Shown: piece after piece, positions 55,261-64,000 of the stretch | How positions within the stretch are numbered: position 1 is the first letter of the stretch | Layout: every line of letters starts with the position of its first letter | From: Utricularia gibba | Taxonomy: Eukaryota; Streptophyta; Magnoliopsida; Lamiales; Lentibulariaceae | Reading direction: 5' to 3' | Assembly: GCA_002189035.1 (NCBI GenBank) | Contig: CM007991.1 | Coordinates: 5,022,001 to 5,086,000, forward strand | DNA: 64,000 nt | Position numbers and translations under genes: made by a program | The notes under the pieces: generated by a model | Database searches by the model: none | Seen by the model: the letters and a program-made list of their open reading frames with translations, nothing else | Told to the model about the DNA's origin: nothing

Positions 55261-57850
55261 ATGAGTTTTTCAAGTAACTCGATGTCATTCATGTATTCAT
55301 AAGATGAATTTGATTTTGAGTCTTATTCATTACAACCTCCATGCTCATTTGATATCAAGCCGGTGCCTAAAATCGAGTGGAAGGAGGAGTGTATACCTCA
55401 AGGACATGAAACTGTAATTGATATTGAGCTGTATCATGACAGGGAAGAAGAAGTGTATTATGACCCGAAAATTGGATGGGATGGATTGGAACTTAGGTAA
55501 TCAGTCACATGTATGCTCATCTTAATTTTCAATGAGTGCATGCTTTGTGTATTCATGTTTTGATATCATTGCTTGTTGTATTTATATTTCAATGTAGGGA
55601 AGGTGTATTGTTCGGTAACAAAATAGCTGCAAGAGATGCCATCATCGCATATTGTATACAAAATCACATTCAATGGAAGTTCAAGCGGAATGATGGCCGG
55701 TATTTGATTGTTGTTTGTGAGGGAGGTAGAGATGAGAGTTGTACTTGGACTGTTACCATATCTGGCCCTCATCTGGATAGAGATTGGCAAGTCGCCAAGT
55801 ATTATGGTAAACATTGTAGCTCATGTGACAGGGAGTTAACCGAGAACAAGTTTCTTAAACCGAAGCATCTTGCTAGAATGTTCGAAGACAAGCTATTAGG
55901 TGAACCGGCCATTACCTCATATGAATTTCGACAATATATCAACTCCTCAATTGCAATGTGGGTGGATCCTACCCAAGCTCATACTGCTAGGAAGATGGTA
56001 CTCGGAGGCACCGATGGAAAGCTTGCATTGGACTACTCAATGATTAACCGTTATTGTGCACAGCTACTAATGTCTAACCCTGAAAGTACTGTAGAGCTAG
56101 TATTGTCTCCTCCAGTTGATGAAAGTAAACAACAAAGGTTTGAAAGACTTTACATCTGTTTTTATGCATGCAAAGCAGGTTGGAAGCATTGTCGACCCTT
56201 TGTAGGGATTGATGGTTGTCATGTTAAAGGGCGAGGTGGTGGGCAGATTCTTAGTGCTTGCACTTTTGATGCGGGTCAACATATTTTACCATTAGCGTTT
56301 GCAATTGTGGACACTGAAAGCGAAGAAACATGGACATGGTTCTTGACCCTTCTGAAGGTCGATTTGGGCATTGCAACTGATAATATGAACCAGTTCACCT
56401 TCATGGCTGATAGAGGATCTGGTTTAAAGCCTGCAATGCGTACCGTACTTCCATTTGTGCATGTAAGAGTTACTTTTGTTAATGCTAATTCTGACAGTGT
56501 TCAAATAATGTTATACCTTGTTTTGTGTTGTTGTGCCACTGCGTTTGTCATCTGCAGGATAATGTTGGTGCACGCTCAGATGCTGTCAAGATGCAGGTGT
56601 GGAAGTGTGCAATAGAGATGGAGGCACTTGGGCGGTTGAATAGCAATGCGTATGGGAAGCTTATCAGAATAAACCCTGCTACATGGACTCATGCATAATT
56701 CACAGAGGATGCCAAGTGTGGTGCCTTAACAAACAACATTTCAGAATCCTGGAATGCTTCTCTTTTAGTTGCACGCCGTTTGCCAATATTAAGGATGTTA
56801 GAAGAGGTTAGATGGACAATGGCAGATCGACTCAACAAGCAACGTGATGAGGTTACTAAGTGCAAGACACGGTACTCATCGACGGCAATGCAAACAATTG
56901 AGAGCAACTCTGTTTCAGAGTCTGGTGTGGAGATGCGCTCAACGAATCCCATGCATTGGGAATGGGTTAAAGGGTTGCATCAATATTGTATTAACCTAAG
57001 AAATTGGACCTGCTCATGCCGGATGTGGCAAATCACAGGTAAGGTTTTGTTTCCTTCTAGTCTACCTAGCATTGCATTATCACTTTAACATCCGAAATCA
57101 TAGGTTTATCGTGTAAACACGCCATGCGAGCGATACGCACTAAGCGTGACAACCTGAGAGACTACATACATGAGTGGTATGATGACACCCATTTTAGAGA
57201 GACATACGCATTTTCGATACATGGTAAGTGAACTACATGATTATTCATATGAACATATTTGTATATAAATGTTTGTGCAGATGTAGGAATGCCAGATAGT
57301 AGAGAATGGCCTATATTGGATGATAAGATCATATTGCCACCATTGTTCCACAACACACATCGTGGAAGGCCACGAAAGCATAGAAAACGGGCACCGTACG
57401 AGACGCAATCACTGGCCAAAAAACAGAAAAGAGCAGGCACAAGATAACTACAGTTTTGCCATACGTGTGGGTTCACGGGTCACAATGCGCGAACATGTGA
57501 AAAGAGAAAAACAAAGGTAAACTTGGCAGTTTGTTTATGGTTAAGTGTCTAATATGATTATAAACACAACATTTGTACCTTTTAGGAGGATGAAAAAAAT
57601 GCTTCTAGTAAGAGAAGACAAGAAGGAAATTTTGGGATAGATACATCCTTTTCTCGGATGGAGCCACATGAGGGGGTAATTTTACATAAAATTTCTTACA
57701 AAAATTTTATACGTTTAACACATTTATATACACAGGAGACACATGAACCTTCTAAAGGAACCACTTCTAAGGTGACGACAGACCAAAAGAAAAAAGCTAG
57801 CATGTGTGATGATGAAAAGAATGCACCCCTTAAAGATGGCAAGGTCTTCA
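55261..57850 (+). pseudogene. MULE transposase of a Ulp1-carrying (KI-type) element, three stops
   Basis: N-terminal exon 55261-55498 (SFDIKPVPKIEWKEE), intron, then 55597-56462: MuDR DNA-binding domain (FGNKIAARDAIIAYCIQNH, CTWTVTISGPH), catalytic Asp in FVGIDGCHVKG and in FMADRGSGLK. Intron 56463-56557; then 56558-57030 with CGALTNNISESWNASL (catalytic Glu) and the SWIM finger CSCRMW.ITGLSCKHA, all ligands present, split by an intron at about 57038-57104. 57259-57530: basic segment HRGRPRKHRKR and CCHC knuckle C-HT-C-GFTG-H-NART-C. Stops at 55300, 56696 (in THA*FTED) and 57445. The remainder is intact and well conserved, so decay is recent. Joins the Ulp1-like exons that follow. Confidence 0.85.
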
Positions 57851-57860
57851 TTTTTTTTTT

Positions 57861-58985
57861 TTGATGTGCTTGCTTTTTGGTTTACATAGTTGCGTAGCTC
57901 ATTCACAAGCCTCACCACTTAAGCAAGAAAAAGCGTCCAGCACCGAGAGCTCTAACCTTGCTACAAAAGGAGGTCAATGGTTTGTCAATTGTCAAAACAT
58001 CATACTATCATCAGATAACTCCACTATTGTGAATCATGCCCAAGGAAAAAAACCAAAGACAAAGAATACCATCAAGAAACGAGCTCCAGCTTTTCGTAAG
58101 TATGGTATGCTAAGTGATTTTGATTTTACTGAGGTATTACGACATATAAGATCTGAGATCCCAAATGAGCGTCTCAACATGTTTGATTTTATTGGCCCAT
58201 TGTATTTCAACGAGTGGGTTGGTAATACGGAGAGAGTTCGTCGAATTTTCAGCAATAGACCAGCCTTCTTAACTTGTCCATATGTTGTGTGGCCAATTTT
58301 GTATCAGTAAGATTTAACTTACGTACATAAATTATTCTGTAATCAGGATGCACTGGGTGGTCATGGTTTGCTGCAATTTTGGAGATGCATCTAGTAGGAT
58401 GATTATCTTATTAGATTCATTAGGTACTCCTAGTGCTCTTTGTCCATCAGAAGATGAGTTATATAGGTACCTATGTTTCCTTATATGCTCCAATCTTTAA
58501 CTATTTTAGAATGATTTACTATCCTTTGTATATAGGTGTCTAAAATACATGTTAGACTACGCAGCACCTACTTTCCTTGTTCATGAGTTGGATGCAGTCC
58601 GTATTCGCTATCTGGAGTTACACATAATCCTTTCTAATAACATCTCATAACACTAACAAATATGATAATCCTATGTTTATGTAGGTTCCATTACAGAGTG
58701 GGACAACGGAATGTGGATTATTTGCTTTGTATTCTTTGAAGCTTATGATGTGTAATGCACCACCTGTTTTCCATCCTTCCAAGTATCCATCTTTTGTAAG
58801 ACAAAAATATTTCATATTTTTTTGGGATAACATGGTTAGAAAAAAAACTAATTTTCATCATTTTGTAGCTTACACGGAGATGGTACACAAGTTACAATGT
58901 CTTGCAATTTGCACCAACATGTGGATTGCCCAATGTTATGATGGGTGGACGCTGACGATTTTAATGAAGAGGATGGAAAGATGAC
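57861..58985 (+). pseudogene. Ulp1-like (C48) cysteine protease domain carried by the MULE
   Basis: Exons by splice consensus: about 57891-58309 (FRKYGMLSDFDFTEVLRHI, FIGPLYFNEWV), 58347-58468 (MHWVVMVCCNFGD, ILLDSLGTPS), 58537-58620 (YMLDYAAPTFLVHEL), 58684-58796 (VPLQSGTTECGLFALYSLKL) and a last part from about 58869 (LTRRWYTSYNV). Catalytic residues of clan CE are retained: His at 58351, Asp at 58414, the oxyanion Gln at 58694 and Cys at 58712. Known for the family: SUMO or NEDD8 processing; for transposon-carried copies (Kaonashi, KIULP) the role is unknown. Scored as a pseudogene because the upstream part of the same transcript has stops; the domain itself has no disabling change I can see. 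Confidence 0.8.
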
Positions 58986-59189
58986 AGCCTATATAACTCA
59001 TGGTGTATCCCTAAGGCCGTGTTTCTTTGATTTAATTATTAGCAGTCAACCCTCAATTGTACTTTAAATGGAGTGTGCATTTTTATTTTAGTCATTTTAA
59101 TTAGCATTGGATCCTTGTTTATGATTTGAATCGAGTGTATGTTTTTTATTTTAGTCATTTTATGAGTATTCAAAACGTGAATAAAGATT
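58986..59189. other. 3' flank of the MULE
   Basis: Two blocks of TTTTTATTTTAGTCATTTTA with GAGTGTGCA/GAGTGTATG, a short direct repeat 70 bp apart. No coding. Confidence 0.4.
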
Positions 59190-59660
59190 AAGCGCTAATA
59201 AACCACAAGGGCACACGAGCATGGTTTATGCATAAACCACGCCCGTGTGGCCTAAATCTTAATTACCACTCGATCCGAAACGTGAATAAAGATAGAGCGC
59301 TAATAAACCACAAGGCCACACAGGCGTGGTTTATGCGTAAACCACACCCATATGCACATGTAGCAGAACCACAAAGCCACACGGGTGTGGTTTATGCGTA
59401 AACCACAGTTGTATGCACACGCTAATAAACCACAAGGGCACACAAGCGCTCGTATGCACATGCTGCAGAACCACAAGGCCATACGGGCGTGGTTTATGCG
59501 TAAACCACGCCTGTATGCACATGCTGCAAAACCACAAAGCCACACAGGCGTGGTTTATGCGTAAACTACGGCCGTATGCACACGCTAATAAACCTCAATC
59601 CGAAACGTGAATAAAGATCGAGCGCTAATAAACCACAAGGCCACACGGACATGTTATGAT
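59190..59660. repeat. Palindromic tandem repeat array, 61-bp basic unit
   Basis: Hairpin cores TGGTTTATGCGTAAACCA (or near forms) occur at 59222, 59327, 59388, 59490 and 59551; the spacing is 61 bp for two pairs and 102-105 bp for the others. Between them are AATAAACCACAAGGCCACAC and GTATGCACATGCTGCA. A longer block, CGTGAATAAAGAT.GAGCGCTAATAAACCACAAGG, occurs at 59280 and 59607. No coding despite short frames. Confidence 0.8.
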
Positions 59661-60113
59661 GTACAAGGTTCTAAAAGTTTGTACAACAATTTTAGTAGTT
59701 GGAACAAACAATTTATGATGTACAACAAAAATTTCGAAATAAAGTGTATTTGGGAGCCAAAAACCTTGTTATACATTTAGTTTGTAAAACTGAAGTTTGT
59801 AAAATAGAAACTTCTAAAGGTTTTGGAACACTCATTTCGCAATTTGATTTATTTTGTAGTACAAAGTGTAAGTAACTAATATAAAATTATCATTTATCAT
59901 GGCATAAAAAATGAGGAATACTTATAATTGTATTATATGAGTTTGAAGTGTTGATTAGATTAGAACTTCTTGATAATGATTTAGAACAATTTAATAGTTT
60001 AAAAATTATAAATGAAAATTATTTTATTCTATATACATAAATAAAATTAATCGATTCGTTCAATTTGTTAGAATATATAATGATTAGTAATATGTATCGA
60101 AATGAAAGTTAAT

Positions 60114-61444
60114 GATTGATGGTAATTCTGAAAGTGCACAGAAACCGTCGAAGAAATAAAATAAGATCGTATCCACATGGAATTGTTATTGGAATATTTT
60201 TTTCAAAACAAAGAGTTAAAAAGATTGGAAACAAAAGAAAGATTGGTTTTTGAAGACAATAAGAAAAGTGGCCTTAGATCTAAGATCCACCTTACTTGAA
60301 ACTCGTCCTTGCGTGTGTGCAAACACTTAAATGTTTGCTTGTCCTCAAGCAAATGTTCAAGGTATTTTCCTTCAAAATAGTAACTTGCAAATAGAGTTAA
60401 GGCAACAATATGCATAAGTTATTCAATGGCATACCATACACTAGCTCCCCTTGCACGTGACTACTCCTCACAGGTGTCGCTCAATACGTTCAAGAAGAGA
60501 AATCCATAAGAGGAGGGTAAAATGAAAAAGGTTCGCTCAATACCTGAATGTAGGCGAGTTAGTAAACTTGCGCAAGCGATCCACTGGTTTCAGCAAGCTT
60601 GCGCAATAAAGAGTGAGCATCCATCAAACAGTTATGCTATGCTTGTCCTCTGATTTTTTGTGCTCCAAAAAACTCCTCTTTCACCTTTGTGGGTGTTCCA
60701 ACCTTTCAGCCTCTTTTCTCTCTTCTTCTCTTTTTTCTCTTTTTTTTTTCTCCTTTTTTTTTTCAACGATCAACTCTCTTTTGGACAGGATGTTATTGAA
60801 AATCCCTTCATAAATTGTTGAGATAGCGCTTGATCAGTGAATTGAAAATTGCTCTCAACTTTTCTTCTTTGTAATAAAGCTTCTGGTTCAGCAACTTGCG
60901 CAAGCAGATGAACATAACTATTTTCTAGATGATCATTCCTTAGGTCAAGAGAAATTGATGTAGGCTATAATTGTCAAAACGAATTTGGCTTCTAATGTGG
61001 TGATCCAAATAAAAGGTTTCAGGCCAAGCGGGGCTCACTAAGTGGATTCAAGGTGGGATATTGGGATAAAACAAGACAAATCCTAGTGCCTCAATCCTTT
61101 TGCACAAGACCTGCAGAATAACTCAGCAGTATGCACAAGAACAAGTCTATGATCATTCTGGATTCAAGTCACTCATAATGAAAAGAAAATGGTCTCTTCA
61201 CCAAGAAGCTAGGGCTATGTAGCTTGCGCAAGGGACAAAAAGTAAACAGTATGCCAAGAAACAACATAGCAATATGCATACCAAAATTCTAATTTACAGC
61301 AACTATCTCGAAAAAATAATACCAAAAAAAGATGCCTAGGTTCCAGCAAAACATAAAATGCGAGGAGTTGATCAATGAAATATATGCCAAATTTTGAAAT
61401 TTTTTTTTCAGGTATATATAAAAAAACAATCTAAAAAATAAACT
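60114..61444 (-). mobile_element. Probable 3' LTR (family D) of the right-hand Athila element
   Basis: Lies downstream (minus strand) of the integrase and of a G-run that looks like a polypurine tract. 60415-60660 matches the family D fragment at 24260-24600 in reverse. The outer ends are not exactly placed. Contains repeated CTTGCGCAAG strings (60572, 60597, 60896) and a pyrimidine-rich tract at 60710-60765. Confidence 0.5.
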
Positions 61445-61445
61445 A

Positions 61446-61470
61446 TCCCCCCCCCCCCCCCCAACACTTA
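61446..61470 (-). other. Probable polypurine tract
   Basis: On the minus strand reads TAAGTGTTG followed by about 16 G, between integrase and LTR. Athila and Tat elements usually have a G-rich tract here, which primes plus-strand DNA. The exact G number may be an assembly estimate. Confidence 0.55.
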
Positions 61471-61693
61471 AATGACATCTTGTCCTCAAGATGGGCAGAA
61501 ACACTTACCTTTCGTCAGGTGCTTTCATGTATCTAATAGTGTGGAATTTTTCCGCAAAAGTATCCATTGCACCTGTGCTTATTGAAGAGAAAGAAGAAAA
61601 GAAAAACAATGCAAGAGAAAATCGAAAATAAAATAATCAAAAAGGGAAATCACTTGTTTTTGTAATGGCAACAAGTAAACCATAGATGCTTTC

Positions 61694-64000
61694 TCATGAA
61701 GGTGGGGGGTGGTGAGAGAGGTCCATTGGAACACGCAATGTGTCCATGGAAGATTTTACCCCTTCATGAAACCGTTTCAATCTCTGAATATTTACTGTGA
61801 ATTCTCCATGGTCAGGATGAGTGATGAGAACTGCTCCACTGGGGTGGATTTTCTTGATGGTGTACGGTCCATGCCATCTGGACTTGAGCTTTCCTAGAAA
61901 TAAACAAAAACGAGAATTAAATAACAAAACTGGGTCACCTTCTGCCAGGTCCTTCTTGCGCAAGTGACTGTCATGCCAGGCCTTCGTTTGTTCCTTGTAC
62001 AGTTTTGCATTTTCGTAGGCACTCATCCTTAGCTCGTCCAGCTCTTGGAGTTGCAAGATCCTTTGCTCTCCAGCAGCCTTGGCATCCAAATTTAATTCTT
62101 TGATAGCCCAATATGCCTTGTGCTCTAATTCCACAGGCAAGTGACAAGCTTTCCCATAAACTAAACGATAAGGGGAGGTCCCCAAGGGAGTCTTATACGC
62201 TGTGCGATAAGCCCATAAAGCATCAGTTATTTTGGTTGCCCAATCCTTGCGGGTTTTGGCCACCGTGTGCTCCATAATCCTCTTCAATTCCCTGTTAGTT
62301 ACCTTCACTTGTCCGCAGGTTTGTGGGTGATATGGAGTTGATGCCCTGTGTCCCACTCCATACTTGTGCAAGAGCTTCCGGAATTCTCTTTCAATGAACT
62401 GTTTTTCTCCATCACTTATGATGTATCTTGGGGCACCAAACCTGGGTAGAATGATCTGTTTGAAGAGCTTAATTACAGCTCTTCTATCAGCTGCTGGAAC
62501 AGCAATAGCTTCTGCCCATTTTGAGACATAATCTACTGCCACAAGAATTTGAGTGTTGCCATAGGAAAATGGAAAGGGTCCCATAAAATCCAGCCCCCAA
62601 ACATTGAAAATTTCCACCTCCAAGATATATGTCATGGGTCCTTCATCTCTCCTGGAAATAGAACCCGCGTGTTGACATGGTTCGCATGCTTGAACAAATG
62701 CCCTCACATCATGATTCATGGTGGGCCAATAAAATCCAGATTGAAAAATTTTGAAGAGTGTTTTTGATGCTGCTGCATGCTCTCCATATGGTGATGAATG
62801 ACAGTTCCAAATAACGTCCCTTACCTCCTCTGGTGGTAGGCATCTTCTGATAATTCCATCAGCACAACGTTTGAAAAGCATAGGTTCTTCCCACAAATAA
62901 TGTTTCGCTTGCGCAAGGAAGCACTTCCGCTGGTTGAAGTTCAGATTCTGGGGCAAGACTCCTCCAACGAGATAATTGACAAAATCAGCATACCATGGCA
63001 GATTGTCATCTTGGACAGCAAGGATACGTTCTGTGAGGAAAGAATCATCGATGTGCAACTCCCCCACACTTGTTTCAAGCTGTAGGCATGACAAATGATC
63101 AGCCACTCCATTTTCCTTGCCCTTTTTGTCACGAATTTCCAGATCAAATTCTTGGAGAAGTAGTATACATCTTATCAACTTAGGTTTCGATTCCTGCTTG
63201 CTCAAAAGATATTTCAAAGCAGCGTGATCTGTATGAATGATTACCTTTGCACCCAGCAAGTAGGACCTGAATTTTTCAATGGCAAAAATAATTGCCAGCA
63301 ACTCCTTTTCTGTGGTTGTGTAGTTTCTTTGGGCTGCATTGAGAGTTTTTCTAGCATAATAAATCACATGAATTACCTTGTCTTTTTTTTTGTCCAAGAA
63401 CAGCCCCAACAGCACAATCACTTGCATCACACATCAGTTCAAATGGCAAGGTCCAATCTGGTGGTTGATGAATGAGTGCAATGATAAGAGCTTGCTTCAG
63501 TGTGTTGAAGGCATGCACACATTCTGCATCAAAACAAAAATCCGCGTCTTGCGCAAGCAATGCTGTTAGTGGGCAAGAAATGTGAAAAAAATTAGTAATA
63601 AATCTCCTATAAAATCCTACATGCCCCAGGAAGCTTCTGATCCCTTTTACCGTAGTTGGTGCTGGTAATTTTTCAATCACCTCAATTTTTGCTAGATCCA
63701 CTTGAATGCCTTTGGAAGAAATGTGATGTCCAAGCACAATGCCTTCTTCAACCATAAAATGACACTTCTCCCAATTGAGTACCAAGTTGCACTCAATACA
63801 CCTCTCCAAAATTATGCCTAAGTTCTGCAAACATGAATCAAAATTAGCCCCATAAACAGATATATCATCCATAAATACCTCCATGATCTTCTCCACATGT
63901 TCTGAAAAAATTGCTGTCATGCAACGTTGAAAAGTTCCAGGAGCATTGCACAAACCAAATGGCATTCTCTTGTATGCAAATGTGCCAAAAGGACAAGTAA
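61694..64000 (-). pseudogene. Athila-type pol: reverse transcriptase, RNase H and integrase (near intact, runs off right edge)
   Basis: Reads leftward from the edge. RT at about 63570-63965 (MPFGLCNAPGTFQR, catalytic FMDD, RSFLGHVGFYRRFI); RNase H at 63080-63430 ([31 protein letters not shown]); zinc finger about 62690-62880 ([13 protein letters not shown]); integrase core 62260-62600 ([17 protein letters not shown]); C-terminal domain to 61694 ([22 protein letters not shown]). A one-base shift at the A/T run near 63390 separates RT from the 578-residue RNase H-integrase frame. The integrase Glu of D,D-35-E is Lys ([11 protein letters not shown]; family VEV), so strand transfer should fail even if the frame were read through. 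Least decayed retroelement in the window. Confidence 0.9.

Noticed and set aside
59190-59660. Palindromic repeats, considered as CRISPR or coding (two short Cys/His-rich frames)
   Set aside because: The intervals are repeats too, and the frames arise from the repeat itself.

Overview
The window is nuclear DNA from a flowering plant, probably a dicot. Evidence: GT-AG introns, a plant ATL RING-H2 gene, a plant pectin methylesterase, a 17-exon IBR3 homologue, and a dense background of Athila and Tat-type Ty3/gypsy, Ty1/copia, Mutator-like (MULE), PIF-Harbinger and hAT-type elements. I can support only three ordinary host genes. All three lie between 28.3 and 46.4 kb; almost everything else is layered transposon sequence.

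Layout. 1-5.7 kb: minus-strand Athila element (5' LTR, tRNA-Asp-type primer site, broken gag, broken RT), interrupted by another family's LTR. 6.0-9.6 kb: a fold-back MITE, LTR fragments, and a solo LTR with a perfect 5-bp duplication that itself carries a hAT-type MITE. 9.6-16.1 kb: plus-strand Athila relative whose RT has been replaced by PIF-Harbinger genes. 16.1-17.8 kb: minus-strand Tat-type pol. 18.7-21.8 kb: two solo copia-type LTRs in opposite orientation, each with its own duplication. 21.8-27.1 kb: a plus-strand gypsy gag and integrase separated by LTR pieces and the start of a copia element. 28.4-31.4 kb: the ATL gene and the pectin methylesterase gene, both forward. 31.8-41.6 kb: one large composite DNA transposon with terminal inverted repeats. 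41.9-46.4 kb: the IBR3 homologue, reverse. 47.6-53.4 kb: gypsy fragments and solo LTRs. 55.3-59.0 kb: a MULE with a Ulp1-type (C48) protease. 59.2-59.65 kb: palindromic tandem repeats. 60.1-64.0 kb: minus-strand Athila element running off the right edge.

Two DNA transposons are the most unusual content. The 9.9-kb element between the pectin methylesterase and IBR3 genes has CACTA-looking termini (CACTGCAAAAAAA / CACTACAAAAAAA) but a MULE transposase. It also carries, in the opposite direction, a PF04195-like ORF split by a solo LTR and a multi-exon FCP1/NLI-interacting-factor-like phosphatase gene fragment. The MULE at 55-59 kb joins a transposase (DDE residues, SWIM finger, CCHC knuckle) to a Ulp1-like domain whose His, Asp, Gln and Cys are all retained, although three stop codons interrupt the transposase part.

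The host genes are unrelated in function: ubiquitin ligation at a membrane (ATL), cell-wall pectin de-esterification (PME) and peroxisomal acyl-CoA/auxin-precursor metabolism (IBR3). PME and IBR3 converge, and the 9.9-kb transposon sits exactly between their 3' ends. By my exon model the IBR3 copy lacks one base in exon 5; this is either an assembly error or a real null allele.
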